From assembly GCA_016938395.1 (NCBI GenBank), contig JAFGUS010000043.1:1-25598 (forward strand): a stretch of 25,598 bases of DNA, given 5' to 3'. Positions 15,741 to 25,127 of the stretch are shown here, in pieces. Every line of letters starts with the position of its first letter. The first letter of the stretch is position 1. Below the pieces are notes generated by a model. That model saw nothing but the letters and a program-made list of their open reading frames with translations. It did not search any database and was not told the DNA's origin. This stretch comes from Coriobacteriia bacterium. Lineage in GTDB: Bacteria > Actinomycetota > Coriobacteriia > Anaerosomatales > Anaerosomataceae. The translations under genes and the position numbers were made by a program.

Positions 15741-16183
15741 GTGAGATCGACCGTCCCTCCCACTGCTTCGATCTTCGCCCGCGCGGGAGCGGAGATCTTG
15801 TCGACATGGACGGTGAGCGCCTTGGTGAGATCGCCGTCGCCGAGGACCTTGACCGGGGTCGCCTTGCCCTTGATGACGCCCTTGGCGAACAGGCTGTCGA
15901 CATCGACGGTCTCACCGGCCCCGTAGAGCTCCTCGAGACGTCCCACGTTGACCACCGCGAACTCGACACGGTTCCTGTTCTTGAACCCACCGAGCTTCGG
16001 CATGCGCATGTGGAGCGGATTCTGGCCACCCTCGAAACCGGGGCCCTTGCCGCCACCGGCACGCGAGTTCTGGCCCTTGTCACCACGGCCACTGCGGCCG
16101 CCGTAACCGCTGCCGTGCCCGCGGCCTACCCGCTTGCGGTCCTTGCGGGACCCCGGTGCGGGGAAGAGGTCGTTCAACTGCAT
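15737..16183 (-). CDS. rplO: 50S ribosomal protein L15
   Basis: Large-subunit assembly protein. The 148-residue product has the typical N-terminus MQLNDLFPAPGSRKDRKRVG followed by the glycine and arginine-rich stretch (GRGHGSGYGGRSGRGDKG) and the FEGGQNPLHMRMPKLGGF motif. Its stop overlaps the secY start. The 92 bases upstream contain several hairpins. Confidence 0.98.
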   Translation of the reverse strand: MQLNDLFPAPGSRKDRKRVGRGHGSGYGGRSGRGDKGQNSRAGGGKGPGFEGGQNPLHMRMPKLGGFKNRNRVEFAVVNVGRLEELYGAGETVDVDSLFAKGVIKGKATPVKVLGDGDLTKALTVHVDKISAPARAKIEAVGGTVDLT

Positions 16184-16257
16184 GATGACTCCTTATCGCT
16201 TCTCCGGAAGCATGTCTCCCGGGGTGCCGGCCGCTCGCCGCCGGCTGACTGACGGTG

Positions 16258-16274
16258 CGGGGCGCACAGCCCCG
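16258..16274 (-). other. Intergenic hairpin immediately after rpmD
   Basis: CGGGGC and GCCCCG pair with a five-base loop one base past the rpmD stop. A second stem (GCCGGC arms) and a small CTTC-CGGA-GAAG hairpin lie farther along the same 92-base gap before rplO. No T-run follows. Function unknown. Confidence 0.45.
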
Positions 16275-16275
16275 T

Positions 16276-16467
16276 CTAGACCTCTTCCACGTGGACGAGG
16301 TGCTTGACCTTGAATACCATTCCGCGGACGGTCGGCGTGTCGGCCTGCTCCACGGTGTCGTTCATACGCTTCAGGCCCAGGGCGCGCACGGTGGCCTTCT
16401 GGTCCTTCGGAAGGCCGATCGCGCTCCTGACCTGGGTTATCTTGAGCTTCTTATCTGCAGTGGCCAT
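16276..16467 (-). CDS. rpmD: 50S ribosomal protein L30
   Basis: Small large-subunit protein. From ATG 16467 it is 63 residues: [20 protein letters not shown], then the [18 protein letters not shown] motif. A GTG three bases upstream (16470) is also in frame; AAGGGG lies nine bases before the ATG and six before the GTG, so either is possible and they differ by one residue. It follows rpsE by six bases. Confidence 0.96.
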   Translation of the reverse strand: MATADKKLKITQVRSAIGLPKDQKATVRALGLKRMNDTVEQADTPTVRGMVFKVKHLVHVEEV

Positions 16468-16473
16468 CACTGA

Positions 16474-16986
16474 CTACCCCTTCTTGCCGTAGATCTCGCC
16501 CACCGACTTGCCGCGCGCACGCGCGACATCGGCCGGACTCTTGAGCTGCTGCAGGCCCTCGGCCGCCGCCTTCACGATGTTGAGGGCGTTGCTCGTTCCG
16601 AGCGACTTGGAGAGCACGTCGGCCACACCCCCGAGCTCGAGCAGAGCACGCACCGGACCGCCGGCGATGACACCGGTACCGGGCGCCGCCGGCTTGAGGA
16701 GCACCTTGCCGGCCCCGAAATGGCCGGTGACCGCGTGCGGGATGGTAGTCCCGGCGAGCGGGAAGGTGAACATGTTCTTCTTCGCGTCCTCGATGCCCTT
16801 CTTGATGGCCACCGGGACCTCTGCCGCCTTGCCCATGCCGACGCCGACTCGACCGTTGCCGTCACCCACGACGACCAGCGCGGTCAGCGAGAAGCGACGA
16901 CCGCCCTTGACGACCTTGGCGACACGGTTGATGTAGACGACGCGCTCCTGGATCTCAGAGACCGGAGCACCGCTTTCATACGCCAT
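16474..16986 (-). CDS. rpsE: 30S ribosomal protein S5
   Basis: Small-subunit protein important for decoding accuracy. The 170-residue product has the N-terminal double-stranded RNA-binding-like domain ([27 protein letters not shown]) and the second domain with [26 protein letters not shown]. Length is normal. It lies 18 bases after rplR. Confidence 0.98.
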   Translation of the reverse strand: MAYESGAPVSEIQERVVYINRVAKVVKGGRRFSLTALVVVGDGNGRVGVGMGKAAEVPVAIKKGIEDAKKNMFTFPLAGTTIPHAVTGHFGAGKVLLKPAAPGTGVIAGGPVRALLELGGVADVLSKSLGTSNALNIVKAAAEGLQQLKSPADVARARGKSVGEIYGKKG

Positions 16987-17004
16987 AGTGGATCCTCCTG
17001 TCCC

Positions 17005-17373
17005 TTAGAACTTCAGGCCCGCTTCGCGGGCTCCTTCGGCGAGCGCTGCCACGCGACCGTGGTACAGCCGGCCACCCCGATCGAAGACGACTTCAGTGAT
17101 ACCGGCCTCGGTGGCGCGGCGGCCGATCGCCTCACCCACCGCGCGGGCGGCGTCGATGTTGGCGCCCGACTTGAGCGCCGAGCGCAGATCGGGGTCGATC
17201 GACGACGCGGTTGCCAGCGTGCGGCCCGACACGTCATCGATGAGCTGCGCGTAGATGTGCAGGTTGGTGCGGCTCACGCGCAGCCGGGGCCGCTCGGCGG
17301 TACCGCTCACCTTCCCGCGGACACGGCGCTGGCGGCGGGCGAGACCTGCTGCCTTCGCTTTCGTCTTATCCAT
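17005..17373 (-). CDS. rplR: 50S ribosomal protein L18
   Basis: Binds 5S rRNA in the central protuberance. The 122-residue product has a basic N-terminus ([20 protein letters not shown]), the [20 protein letters not shown] core and ends [31 protein letters not shown] (read in parts: [14 protein letters not shown], then AREAGLKF). It starts at ATG 17373, after a 54-base gap with a perfect hairpin. Confidence 0.98.
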   Translation of the reverse strand: MDKTKAKAAGLARRQRRVRGKVSGTAERPRLRVSRTNLHIYAQLIDDVSGRTLATASSIDPDLRSALKSGANIDAARAVGEAIGRRATEAGITEVVFDRGGRLYHGRVAALAEGAREAGLKF

Positions 17374-17396
17374 GTTCCGTCCTAACTCCTTCGCCT

Positions 17397-17416
17397 CGCA
17401 CCCGCACTCGGGTGCG
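17397..17416 (-). other. Intergenic hairpin after rplF
   Basis: CGCACCCG and CGGGTGCG form a perfect 8-bp stem around an AGTG loop, 11 bases past the rplF stop and 23 bases before rplR. No T-run follows. It is among the strongest of a set of similar hairpins in this cluster. Confidence 0.55.
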
Positions 17417-17427
17417 CCTCTCGATCA

Positions 17428-17964
17428 CTACTTGGCAGCCTTACCGACCTTGCGGCGGACGTGCTCGCCCGCATAGCGGATGCCCTTGCCCTTGTAGGGC
17501 TCCGGCGGCCGGATCTTGCGGATCTCAGCGGCCACCTGCCCGACGCGCTGCTTGTCGATGCCCGAGACCGAGATGCGGTTGGGCGCCGGCACCTCGAACG
17601 TGATGCCCTCCTCGGCGGTGACCACCATCGGGTGGCTCAGGCCGAGCGACAGGTCGAGGTCGTTGCCCTTAAGGACGGCGCGGTACCCCACGCCCACGAT
17701 CTCGAGGTCCTTCCGGAACCCCTCAGACACACCGGTGACCATGTTGGCTACGAGCGTGCGGGTCAGCCCGTGAAGGCTGCGATTGCGACGCTCATCGTTG
17801 GGCCTACGCACGCTGATGACGCCATCTTCGAGTGTGATCTGCATGGCCGGATCGAACGACTGCGACAGGGTCCCCTTGGGACCCGCGACGGTCACGGTCG
17901 AGCCATCGATGGTTACGTTCACCCCGGACGGGACCGGGATGGGCTGCTTGCCGATACGAGACAC
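17428..17964 (-). CDS. rplF: 50S ribosomal protein L6
   Basis: Binds 23S rRNA near the sarcin-ricin loop and factor-binding site. The 178-residue product has the family start [15 protein letters not shown], two repeated L6 folds, and the C-terminal signature [20 protein letters not shown]. The start codon is GTG 17964 with AAGGAG nine bases upstream. It follows rpsH by 29 bases. Confidence 0.98.
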   Translation of the reverse strand: MSRIGKQPIPVPSGVNVTIDGSTVTVAGPKGTLSQSFDPAMQITLEDGVISVRRPNDERRNRSLHGLTRTLVANMVTGVSEGFRKDLEIVGVGYRAVLKGNDLDLSLGLSHPMVVTAEEGITFEVPAPNRISVSGIDKQRVGQVAAEIRKIRPPEPYKGKGIRYAGEHVRRKVGKAAK

Positions 17965-17993
17965 GGCTTCTCGCTCCTTTCGCTCCGGTCCGG

Positions 17994-18392
17994 TTACCAG
18001 ATGTAGGCGATGACCTCGCCGCCGACACCGGCGGCGCGGGCCTGCTTCTCGGTCATGACACCCTGCGAGGTCGAGATGACGGCGATGCCAAGACCGCCGA
18101 GCACGCGGGGCAGTTCGTCCTTCTTCGCGTAGACGCGGAGCCCCGGCTTGCTGATGCGGCGGATACCGGTGATCGTGCGCTCCCGCTTCGGGCCGTACTT
18201 GAGGGTGATCGACAAGGTCGACTGGGGCTCGCCCGGCACGACCTCGTAGTCGGTGATGTAGCCCTCGTCCTTCATGATCTTGGCGATGGCGACGATCTTC
18301 TTCGAAGACGGCATCGTCGTGCTCGCCTGGAATGCCGAGTTCGCGTTACGCACGCGGGTCAGCATGTCTGCGATGGGGTCTGTCATGCTCAT
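17994..18392 (-). CDS. rpsH: 30S ribosomal protein S8
   Basis: Binds the central domain of 16S rRNA and is the classical repressor of spc operons in other bacteria. The 132-residue product starts [18 protein letters not shown] and ends with the S8 signature [28 protein letters not shown] 18392 has GGAGGA eight bases upstream; the longer frame to 18458 has no such site. A second ATG at 18386 would remove two residues. Confidence 0.97.
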   Translation of the reverse strand: MSMTDPIADMLTRVRNANSAFQASTTMPSSKKIVAIAKIMKDEGYITDYEVVPGEPQSTLSITLKYGPKRERTITGIRRISKPGLRVYAKKDELPRVLGGLGIAVISTSQGVMTEKQARAAGVGGEVIAYIW

Positions 18393-18449
18393 GTTCGTAC
18401 TCCTCCTATGATCCGGATCCGTCCGGTCCGTCGGTTCGTCCCGGCCCGT

Positions 18450-18474
18450 GGCCGACACGCCTTACGGATCGGCC
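18450..18474 (-). other. Intergenic inverted repeat between rpsN and rpsH
   Basis: GGCCGA and TCGGCC arms with a 13-base loop, 21 bases past the rpsN stop in a 103-base gap. A weak structure on its own; listed as a member of the set of intergenic hairpins. Confidence 0.3.
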
Positions 18475-18495
18475 GCCCGCACGTTCGCGTAGCGA

Positions 18496-18681
18496 CTACC
18501 AGCTCGCCTTGCGCACGCCGGGCAGCTCGCCGCGGCTCGCCAGTTCGCGCACACACACGCGACACAGACCGAACTGGCGGTAGAACGCGCGTGGCCGACC
18601 GCAACGGTTGCAGCGGTTGACGGCGCGAACACCGAACTTCGGCTTACGCTTTGCCTTGGCGATCATCGACTTCTTTGCCAC
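18496..18681 (-). CDS. rpsN: 30S ribosomal protein S14, type Z (zinc-binding)
   Basis: Late-assembling head protein of the 30S. At 61 residues it is the short type Z form, with Cys24, Cys27, Cys40 and Cys43 (C-x2-C-x12-C-x2-C) forming the zinc site, and the end [16 protein letters not shown]. The position between rplE and rpsH is usual. Some bacteria also carry a zinc-free long copy elsewhere; none is in this window. Confidence 0.98.
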   Translation of the reverse strand: MAKKSMIAKAKRKPKFGVRAVNRCNRCGRPRAFYRQFGLCRVCVRELASRGELPGVRKASW

Positions 18682-18736
18682 GTGCTTGACCTCCTTGAAG
18701 AGGGCGGACCGTCGTACGGACGCGCCCGCGTCTTCT

Positions 18737-19279
18737 CTATCGCTGGAACGGGAACCCGAACGCCTCCAGAAGCGCCCGGCACTCCTCGTCTGTTTTCGCG
18801 CTGGTGACGAAGGTGATGTCCATACCGCGGATCTTGTCCACCTTGTCGTAGTCGATCTCCGGGAAGATCAGCTGCTCGTTGACACCGAGCGAGTAGTTGC
18901 CGCGTCCGTCGAAGGACGTGGCGCTCACGCCCCGGAAGTCACGGATGCGCGGGAGCGCGGTCGACAGCAGCCTGTCTGCGAACTCCCACATACGATCGCC
19001 GCGCAGCGTGACCTTGGCGCCCACGGCCATGCCCTGGCGCAGTTTGAAGCCTGCGATCGACTTCTTCGCACGGGTGATGGCCGGCTTCTGTCCCGAGATG
19101 ATCGTCAGGTCGGAGACTGCGTTCTCGAGCAGCTTGGCGTCCTGCGTGGCGCCACCCACGCCCATGTTGAGCACGATCTTCTCCAGGCGGGGAACCTGGT
19201 GCACGTTGGCGTACGCGAAGCGCTCCATGAGCGCTGGCACGACCTCGGTGCGATAGCGTTCTTTGAACCGTGGTGTCAC
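18737..19279 (-). CDS. rplE: 50S ribosomal protein L5
   Basis: 5S rRNA-binding protein that contacts P-site tRNA. From GTG 19279 it has 180 residues, the family length, starting [21 protein letters not shown], with [15 protein letters not shown] and the C-terminal [23 protein letters not shown] 19279 is favoured because GGAGG lies eight bases upstream; that same GGAGG is part of an in-frame ATG (19294), which itself lacks an upstream site. Using the ATG would add five residues (MEVRR). Confidence 0.96.
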   Translation of the reverse strand: MTPRFKERYRTEVVPALMERFAYANVHQVPRLEKIVLNMGVGGATQDAKLLENAVSDLTIISGQKPAITRAKKSIAGFKLRQGMAVGAKVTLRGDRMWEFADRLLSTALPRIRDFRGVSATSFDGRGNYSLGVNEQLIFPEIDYDKVDKIRGMDITFVTSAKTDEECRALLEAFGFPFQR

Positions 19280-19343
19280 TCGTCTTACCTCCATGATCCG
19301 TGCCCGACGGATTGCCGACCCGGCGGGACTTCTGGGGCGGCCT

Positions 19344-19359
19344 GCCGCGCGGCCGCGGC
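19344..19359 (-). other. Intergenic hairpin after rplX
   Basis: GCCGCG and CGCGGC form a perfect 6-bp stem with a GCCG loop, two bases past the rplX stop in an 82-base gap before rplE. No T-run. Confidence 0.4.
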
Positions 19360-19361
19360 GC

Positions 19362-19685
19362 CTACTTGTCGATGTCCTTGCCGCACTTCTTGCAGGTGCG
19401 GATACGCACGCCCTCCTCGCGGCGCCGGCCGACACGCGTCGGCTGGCTGCAGCTCGGGCAGACGAGCATGACGTTGGACACGTGGATCGTGCCCTCCATC
19501 TCGATGATGCCGCCCTGCGGGTTCTTCTGGCTCGGGCGGGTGTGCTTCTTGATCATGTGCACGTTCTCGACGACGATGCGCTGCTTCTCGGGTGCCGAGC
19601 GCAGGACCTTGCCTTCCTTGCCTGCGTCCTTGCCCGAGATGACCTTGACGCGGTCGCCTTTGCGGATGGTCAGAGACTTGGACAT
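19362..19685 (-). CDS. rplX: 50S ribosomal protein L24 with C-terminal zinc ribbon
   Basis: Assembly initiator at the exit of the polypeptide tunnel. The 107-residue product has the KOW motif ([20 protein letters not shown], 8-27) and the [15 protein letters not shown] region. The C-terminal part has two Cys pairs, C76/C79 and C98/C101 (CPSC and CKKC), a zinc-ribbon arrangement found in some but not all L24. It follows rplN by 16 bases. Confidence 0.97.
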   Translation of the reverse strand: MSKSLTIRKGDRVKVISGKDAGKEGKVLRSAPEKQRIVVENVHMIKKHTRPSQKNPQGGIIEMEGTIHVSNVMLVCPSCSQPTRVGRRREEGVRIRTCKKCGKDIDK

Positions 19686-19701
19686 GCTGTTCTCATGCCT
19701 C

Positions 19702-20070
19702 CTAGAGCACTTCAGGGGCGAGCGACACGATCTTCATGTACCTGCGGTCGCGCAGTTCGCGCGCGACCGGGCCGAAGATGCGCGTGCCGCGCGGGTTGCC
19801 CTGGTTGTCGATGATGACGGCTGCGTTCTCGTCGAACTTGATGTAGCTTCCGTCCGGACGCCGCACTTCCTTGGCGGTGCGAACAACGACCGCTCTCACG
19901 ACGTCGCCCTTCTTCACCGTCCCGTTAGGGATGGCCTCCTTCACGGAACACACGATGGTATCCCCGACATGCGCGTAGCGCCGCCGGGTGCCACCGAGCA
20001 CCTTGATGCAGGCCACCTTGCGGGCCCCGGAGTTGTCGGCCACCTTCAGCCGGGTCTCCTGCTGGATCAT
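19702..20070 (-). CDS. rplN: 50S ribosomal protein L14
   Basis: Interface protein of the 50S that contacts h14 of the 30S. The 122-residue product starts [21 protein letters not shown] and ends [14 protein letters not shown], both canonical. ATG 20070 follows GGAGGAAGT. It opens the spc block after a 79-base gap with two hairpins; I see no clear promoter there, so read-through from rpsQ is likely. Confidence 0.98.
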   Translation of the reverse strand: MIQQETRLKVADNSGARKVACIKVLGGTRRRYAHVGDTIVCSVKEAIPNGTVKKGDVVRAVVVRTAKEVRRPDGSYIKFDENAAVIIDNQGNPRGTRIFGPVARELRDRRYMKIVSLAPEVL

Positions 20071-20118
20071 TACTTCCTCCGTCGCTCCTGCGGTCGTCGG
20101 CCGGACTCATCGTCGCCG

Positions 20119-20149
20119 AGAGGACCGTCCTCGCACCGTCTGAGGGTGC
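20119..20149 (-). other. Tandem hairpins in the rpsQ-rplN gap
   Basis: GCACC/GGTGC (20133-20149, seven-base loop) begins directly at the rpsQ stop. A second, GAGGA/TCCTC (20120-20132), follows at once. Function unknown; the arrangement resembles that after rpsJ. Confidence 0.35.
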
Positions 20150-20410
20150 CTACTTCGCCTTCTCGACGATCTCGACCAGACGCCATCTCTTGAGCTTCGA
20201 GATCGGTCGGGTCTCCATGATGCGGACCACGTCACCCACGCCGCACTCGTTGTTCTCATCGTGCGCGTGGAACTTGGTGGACCGGGTGATCATCTTGCCG
20301 TAGAGCGGGTGGCGCTTGCGGGCCTGGACCTTGACGACGCAGGTCTTGTCGCCAGCGGCCGAGACGACCACGCCCTGACGCTCCTTGCGGCTGTTACGCT
20401 CGATACTCAT
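20150..20410 (-). CDS. rpsQ: 30S ribosomal protein S17
   Basis: Primary 16S rRNA-binding OB-fold protein. The 86-residue product has [39 protein letters not shown] and the S17 signature [20 protein letters not shown]. It follows rpmC by 16 bases and closes the S10 block. Confidence 0.98.
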   Translation of the reverse strand: MSIERNSRKERQGVVVSAAGDKTCVVKVQARKRHPLYGKMITRSTKFHAHDENNECGVGDVVRIMETRPISKLKRWRLVEIVEKAK

Positions 20411-20426
20411 CTACGGATCCTCCTAC

Positions 20427-20636
20427 TCACGCCTGTGGCCGGGTGGCCGCGATCTCGCGGGCACGCAGCTCGGTGTGCAGGCGTGCGATGTCCTTCTTCA
20501 CGACGCTGATGCGGTGCGGGTTGTCGAGCTGGCCGGTTGCGAGCTGGAACCGCAGGTTGAAGAGTTCAGTCCTGCGCTCCTTGAGCTTCTCGGCGATCTC
20601 GGTTTCCGCGAGTCCTCTGATGTCTGCAGCTTTCAT
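20427..20636 (-). CDS. rpmC: 50S ribosomal protein L29
   Basis: Tunnel-exit protein that helps dock trigger factor and SRP. The 69-residue product is helical, with [20 protein letters not shown] and the motif [17 protein letters not shown]. Its ATG directly follows the rplP stop (TAAATG), so translation is coupled. Confidence 0.98.
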   Translation of the reverse strand: MKAADIRGLAETEIAEKLKERRTELFNLRFQLATGQLDNPHRISVVKKDIARLHTELRAREIAATRPQA

Positions 20637-21062
20637 TTATCCTTCACCGCCACTGTCGGCACGGGTCACGAACTTGCACTTGATCGGCAGCTTCTGTGCC
20701 GCGAGTCGCATGGCCTCCTTGGCCACGTCCTCGCTCACACCGGCCACCTCGAACATCACACGTCCGGGCTTGACCACGGCCACCCACTTCTCGGGGTTGC
20801 CCTTGCCCGAACCCATACGAGTTTCGGCAGGCTTCTGCGTCACCGGCTTGTCCGGGAAGATGTTGATCCAGACCTTGCCACCACGCTTCATGTGCCGGGT
20901 CATGGCGACACGGGCCGCCTCGATCTGCCGGTTGGTGATCCACGCCGGCTCCATCGCCTTGAGACCGTAATCGCCGAACGCGATCTCGGTGCCGCCCTTG
21001 GCGATGCCCTTGCGGGAACCGCGCATCACCTTACGATGCTTCACACGCTTGGGAAGCAGCAT
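20637..21062 (-). CDS. rplP: 50S ribosomal protein L16
   Basis: Sits near the peptidyl transferase centre and A-site tRNA elbow. The 141-residue product begins [19 protein letters not shown] and has [20 protein letters not shown] and [19 protein letters not shown]. Its ATG directly follows the rpsC TAG and its stop abuts rpmC, a tightly packed trio. Confidence 0.98.
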   Translation of the reverse strand: MLLPKRVKHRKVMRGSRKGIAKGGTEIAFGDYGLKAMEPAWITNRQIEAARVAMTRHMKRGGKVWINIFPDKPVTQKPAETRMGSGKGNPEKWVAVVKPGRVMFEVAGVSEDVAKEAMRLAAQKLPIKCKFVTRADSGGEG

Positions 21063-21800
21063 CTAGCCCCTCCTTCCGGCCCCGGCCCCGGCGCCGCGGC
21101 GACCGCGCGGGCGGTCACGATCGGGGCGGGGACGCTCGACGAGCGCGGCCTCTTCGGCGGCGGTCATCGTCTGGCCCGGCAGCTTGTCGCCGCGGTAGAC
21201 CCAGACCTTCACTCCCACCACGCCGAACGTGGTGACGGCGTCGGTGGTGCCGTAGTCGATCTTCGCGCGCAGCGTATGGAGCGGCACGCGACCCTCGCGG
21301 TACCACTCGCGACGACCCATCTCGGCGCCGCCCAGACGGCCGGAACACTGGATGCGGATGCCGAGCGCGCCGCTCTTCATCGCGCTCGTGACGGCCTTCT
21401 TCATCGCACGGCGGAACGACACGCGGGCCACGAGCTGCTCGGCCACACTCTGCGCCACGAGGGTGGCGTCGAGTTCGGGGCGCTTGATCTCGACGATGTT
21501 CACCGCGACGGCGTGCCCGGCGAGCTGCTCGAGCTCCTTGCGCAGGGTGTCGACCTCGGCGCCCTTCTTGCCGATCACGATACCCGGACGAGCCGTCCAT
21601 ACCTCTACGAAGACCTTGTCGCCCTTGCGCTCGATGTCGATGCGCGACACCGCGGCCCGCTTGAGCTTGGCCTGCAGGTACTTGCGGATGGCCAGGTCCT
21701 CGGCGAGCGTCTGGCTGTAGCCCTTGTCCTGATACCAGCGGCTCCGCCACTCCTCGGTGATACCGAGGCGGAAACCTATCGGCTGGACTTTCTGACCCAT
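21063..21800 (-). CDS. rpsC: 30S ribosomal protein S3
   Basis: Forms part of the mRNA entry tunnel and helicase. The 245-residue product has [14 protein letters not shown], the KH-domain loop [11 protein letters not shown], and the C-terminal domain with [20 protein letters not shown]. The last 30 residues are an Arg/Gly/Ala-rich tail ([16 protein letters not shown]), as in some high-GC Gram-positives. It lies four bases after rplV. Confidence 0.98.
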   Translation of the reverse strand: MGQKVQPIGFRLGITEEWRSRWYQDKGYSQTLAEDLAIRKYLQAKLKRAAVSRIDIERKGDKVFVEVWTARPGIVIGKKGAEVDTLRKELEQLAGHAVAVNIVEIKRPELDATLVAQSVAEQLVARVSFRRAMKKAVTSAMKSGALGIRIQCSGRLGGAEMGRREWYREGRVPLHTLRAKIDYGTTDAVTTFGVVGVKVWVYRGDKLPGQTMTAAEEAALVERPRPDRDRPRGRRGAGAGAGRRG

Positions 21801-21804
21801 CGCC

Positions 21805-22146
21805 TTACGCCTCCTCTCGCTGCTTCACGACCACCGTGATGTGGCTCGTGCGCTTGTTGATGCGGAACGCACGACCCATGGCGCGCGGGCGGATGCGCTT
21901 GATCGTGGGACCTTCGTTCACGTACGCCTCCGAGACATAGAGCGTCTCGGGCTTGATACGCAGGTTCTTCTCGGCGTTGGCGGCGGCACTGTGCACGACC
22001 TTGCCGACGACCTCCGCGGCGCCGCGCGGGGTGAACTTCAGAATCGCCTCGGCGTCGGGAACGGACTTGCCCCGAACCAGGTCGACGACCTCGCGCGCCT
22101 TGCGCGGGCTCACCCTCACGAACTTCGCGGTAGCTCTTGCTTCCAT
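21805..22146 (-). CDS. rplV: 50S ribosomal protein L22
   Basis: Lines the exit tunnel at its constriction through a long beta hairpin, where macrolide-resistance changes arise in other species. The 113-residue product has [20 protein letters not shown] and the hairpin region with [20 protein letters not shown]. It follows rpsS after a 70-base gap. Confidence 0.98.
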   Translation of the reverse strand: MEARATAKFVRVSPRKAREVVDLVRGKSVPDAEAILKFTPRGAAEVVGKVVHSAAANAEKNLRIKPETLYVSEAYVNEGPTIKRIRPRAMGRAFRINKRTSHITVVVKQREEA

Positions 22147-22216
22147 CTACGTACGACCTCCGACCGTTGTATAGGAGCGCACCGGCACGTCCCCCGTGGG
22201 GAACACGGACAGCGTC

Positions 22217-22495
22217 CTAGCGCTTACCCTTCTTGCGATCGTCCGCATGTCCGCGGAACGTGCGCGTCGGTGAGAACTCACCGAACTTATGACCCACCAT
22301 CGACTCGGTGACGTACACCGGTACGTGCTTGCGCCCGTCGTGCACGGCGACCGTGTGGCCGACCATCTCGGGGAAGATGGTGGACGCACGCGACCAGGTC
22401 TTGATGACCCTCTTCTCGCCGGCCTCGTTCATGTCCTGAATGCGCTTCAGGAGCCGCGGCTCGACGTAGGGTCCCTTCTTCAGGCTTCTGCTCAT
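22217..22495 (-). CDS. rpsS: 30S ribosomal protein S19
   Basis: Head protein, partner of S13. The 92-residue product starts [19 protein letters not shown] and has the family stretch [20 protein letters not shown] and the end [19 protein letters not shown]. It follows rplB by 18 bases. Confidence 0.98.
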   Translation of the reverse strand: MSRSLKKGPYVEPRLLKRIQDMNEAGEKRVIKTWSRASTIFPEMVGHTVAVHDGRKHVPVYVTESMVGHKFGEFSPTRTFRGHADDRKKGKR

Positions 22496-22513
22496 CGACT
22501 GCTCCCTCTCCCG

Positions 22514-23344
22514 CTACTTCTTGCGGCGGCGAATGATCATCCGGTCGGACGCCTTGTGCTTGGCACGCGTGCGGTGACCCTTGGTGGGAACACCCCACGG
22601 GGTGACCGGGTGACGACCGGCGGTCTTGTTCTTGCCCTCGCCGCCACCGTGCGGGTGGTCGACCGGGTTCATCGCGGTACCACGAACGGTCGGCCGCTTG
22701 CCGAGGTGGCGGTTGCGACCGGCCTTGCCGATCGAGATGTTGGCGTGGTCGGCGTTACCGACCTCGCCCACGGTCGCGCGGCACGTCAGCGGCACCATAC
22801 GCATCTCCGAGGACGGCATGCGCAGGATCGCGTTGGGGCCGTCCTTGCCGATCAGCTGCGCCGAGGCGCCAGCCGAACGTGCGATCGCCGCGCCCTTGCC
22901 GGGCTGGAGCTCGATCGCGTGCACGACCGTACCGGTCGGGATGTTCTCGAGCGGCAGCGCATTGCCCGGCTTGATGTCCGCGTCCACGCCGGAGAGGACC
23001 ATGTCGCCCACGCCGAGCTTCTCAGGCGCGAGGATGTAGCGCTTCTCGCCGTCGGCGTAGTGCAGCAGCGCGATACGGGCCGACCGGTTGGGGTCGTACT
23101 CGATCGTCGCGACCTTCGCGGGAACGCCGTCCTTGTTGCGCTTGAAGTCGATCTTGCGGTACCGCCGCTTGTGACCGCCGCCCTGATGCCGCGTTGTGAT
23201 GCGGCCGTTGTTGTTGCGCCCACCGTTCTTGGGCAGCGGCTCGAGCAGCGACTTCTCGGGAGTCGTCGTCGTGATCTCCGCGAAATCCGCGACCGTCTGG
23301 AAGCGACGACCCGGTGAGGTCGGCTTGTATCTCTTGAGTCCCAT
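22514..23344 (-). CDS. rplB: 50S ribosomal protein L2
   Basis: Essential for subunit joining and peptidyl transfer. From ATG 23344 the product is the usual 276 residues, [15 protein letters not shown] at the start and the C-terminal [20 protein letters not shown] with its conserved His. An ATG just upstream (23347) is also in frame; AGGAG is better spaced for 23344. The 147-base gap before it, after rplW, contains only a small GTCCG-GCGT-CGGAC hairpin and no promoter I can defend. Confidence 0.97.
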   Translation of the reverse strand: MGLKRYKPTSPGRRFQTVADFAEITTTTPEKSLLEPLPKNGGRNNNGRITTRHQGGGHKRRYRKIDFKRNKDGVPAKVATIEYDPNRSARIALLHYADGEKRYILAPEKLGVGDMVLSGVDADIKPGNALPLENIPTGTVVHAIELQPGKGAAIARSAGASAQLIGKDGPNAILRMPSSEMRMVPLTCRATVGEVGNADHANISIGKAGRNRHLGKRPTVRGTAMNPVDHPHGGGEGKNKTAGRHPVTPWGVPTKGHRTRAKHKASDRMIIRRRKK

Positions 23345-23491
23345 CATCTCTCCTTCCGTCCGATTGCCGGGCCGCTGGGACGTGCGAAGCACCTGCTCCC
23401 TCGCGCGGTCCGACGCCGGACTTCGTTCCTACCACGGTGCCGGGTGGCTCCATCTCCCCTCATACGCAGACGCGCATGCGGGTGATTCGGA

Positions 23492-23776
23492 TTACCGTCC
23501 GGCGAACAAGTCGATCGTGTCCCCCGCCTTCAGGGTGACGATCGCCTTCTTCCACGAGCGCGACAGCCCCTTATTGTAGCGAAGTCGCCGCGGTTTACCA
23601 GAGACATTCATCGTGTTGACCTTCTCGACCCTCACGCCGAAGATCTCCTCGATCGCACTCGCGATCTGCTCCTTGCGCGCGTCACGGTGCACTTCGAACG
23701 TGTACCGGTTCTGCGCCATCAGATCGTAGCTCTTCTCCGACACGATCGGCCGGATGATGACGTCGTGTGCATTCAT
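23492..23776 (-). CDS. rplW: 50S ribosomal protein L23
   Basis: Tunnel-exit docking site for trigger factor and SRP. The 94-residue product begins [20 protein letters not shown] and has [25 protein letters not shown] 23776 overlaps the rplD stop by one base (TGATG), so it is translationally coupled. A longer frame upstream lies inside rplD in a different frame and is not used. Confidence 0.97.
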   Translation of the reverse strand: MNAHDVIIRPIVSEKSYDLMAQNRYTFEVHRDARKEQIASAIEEIFGVRVEKVNTMNVSGKPRRLRYNKGLSRSWKKAIVTLKAGDTIDLFAGR

Positions 23777-24399
23777 CAGCTCAGCACCCCCTCGAGCCAC
23801 TCGAGCGCCGGCCGGGTGAACAGCAGCGACACGTTGTCGACGAGGTCGTAGGTGTTCGCCTCGGAAGCGGTGATCACGCGGACCCGGGGCAGGTTCCTGA
23901 GCGACTTGATCGCGTCGAAGTCGTCGTTGTCCACGACGACGGTCACGCGACGGTCGATGCCGAGAGCCTCGAGAACGGCCGCCGCCGTCTTGGTCGACGG
24001 ACCCTCGAGACCGAAGCCCTCGATGACGTGCAGCTGACCCTCGGCGTGCTTCGCCGAAAGGACACTCCGCATCGCCAGCTTGACGACCTTGTTGGGTACC
24101 TTGAACGCGTAGCTGCGGGGGGTGGGGCCGAAGATGACGCCGCCGCCCTTCCACTGCCCGGCGCGGATCGAGCCCTGGCGTGCGCGGCCGGTGCCCTTCT
24201 GGCGCCACGGCTTGGCACCGCCGCCGGATACCTCGCTGCGACCCTTGGTGCTCTGCGTGCCCTGGCGGCGTGCGGCCATCTGGCTGCGCACCACCTGGTG
24301 GACGGCGAAGGTGTTCGGCTCGATCGCGAACACGGCGTCCGCGACTTCGGCCTGACCCACCTTCGTGCCCTTGATGTCTTTGACTTCGACAGTTGCCAT
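23776..24399 (-). CDS. rplD: 50S ribosomal protein L4
   Basis: Binds 23S rRNA and extends a loop into the exit tunnel; in gamma-proteobacteria it also represses the S10 operon. From ATG 24399 it has 207 residues: [11 protein letters not shown], the tunnel loop with [20 protein letters not shown] and [15 protein letters not shown], then the C-terminal half. ATG 24399 is chosen because AAGGAG lies eight bases upstream; ATG 24405 leaves only two bases. Confidence 0.97.
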   Translation of the reverse strand: MATVEVKDIKGTKVGQAEVADAVFAIEPNTFAVHQVVRSQMAARRQGTQSTKGRSEVSGGGAKPWRQKGTGRARQGSIRAGQWKGGGVIFGPTPRSYAFKVPNKVVKLAMRSVLSAKHAEGQLHVIEGFGLEGPSTKTAAAVLEALGIDRRVTVVVDNDDFDAIKSLRNLPRVRVITASEANTYDLVDNVSLLFTRPALEWLEGVLS

Positions 24400-24439
24400 C
24401 GTCATTGCTCCTTATAGCGCGAACCGGCGCGGTCTCGTT

Positions 24440-25063
24440 CTACCGCGCCAGGCGGATCGTCAGCAGGCCGTTCTTGCCGCCGGGGACGGCGCCCTTGACG
24501 AGCATGAGGTGCTGCTCGCCATCGATGCGCACGATCTCGACGTTGCGCACCGTCACGGTGTCGCCGCCCATGCGTCCCGGAAGCCTGACACCTTTGAACA
24601 CGCGAGAGGGCGTGGACGCCTGGCCGACCGAGCCGGGCTCGCGGTGCGCGTGCGATCCGTGACCGCCGGGGCCACCCTTGAAGTTGTGGCGCTTCATGAC
24701 GCCGGCGAAGCCCTTACCCTTGCTTGTGCCGGTGATGTGGACCTCCTGGCCCGCCTCGAAGCCGTCGACCGTGACCTCCTGGCCGGGCTTGAAGCTCTCG
24801 CCCTCACCGATGGGCACCTCGGCGACGAACCGCCGGGGGGTGACGCCCGCCTTGGCGAAGTGACCGGCATCGGGCTTGTTGACGCGCGACTCCTTCACCT
24901 CACCGAACGCGAGCTGAACGGCTTCATAGCCGTCGCGCTCGATCGTGCGGACCTGGGAGACCACGCAGGGTCCGGCCTCGATGACCGTGACCGGGATGAG
25001 CCGGTCGTCATCGGACCAGACCTGGGTCATGCCCAGCTTCCTTCCGAGTATCGCAGTTGCCAT
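24440..25063 (-). CDS. rplC: 50S ribosomal protein L3
   Basis: Primary 23S-binding protein reaching towards the peptidyl transferase centre. The 207-residue product begins MATAILGRKLGMTQVW and has ITGTSKGKGFAGVMKRHNFK and the HGSHAHREPGSVGQASTPSR motif, including the Gln that is methylated in some species. ATG 25063. A 109-base gap with hairpins separates it from rpsJ. Confidence 0.98.
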   Translation of the reverse strand: MATAILGRKLGMTQVWSDDDRLIPVTVIEAGPCVVSQVRTIERDGYEAVQLAFGEVKESRVNKPDAGHFAKAGVTPRRFVAEVPIGEGESFKPGQEVTVDGFEAGQEVHITGTSKGKGFAGVMKRHNFKGGPGGHGSHAHREPGSVGQASTPSRVFKGVRLPGRMGGDTVTVRNVEIVRIDGEQHLMLVKGAVPGGKNGLLTIRLAR

Positions 25064-25127
25064 CGTGGTGCCTCTCTTCCGTGCGGTCTGTGGAGCCTTG
25101 TCCGCCGTCCGGATGACGACGCCTTCC

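Noticed and set aside
20385..21839. 484-codon open frame on the plus strand
   Set aside because: Antisense to rpmC, rplP and rpsC; composition and lack of motifs mark it as a shadow.
23345..23491. 147-base rplW-rplB gap as a candidate regulatory RNA
   Set aside because: Only one small hairpin and no conserved leader pattern that I recognise; no promoter elements with correct spacing.
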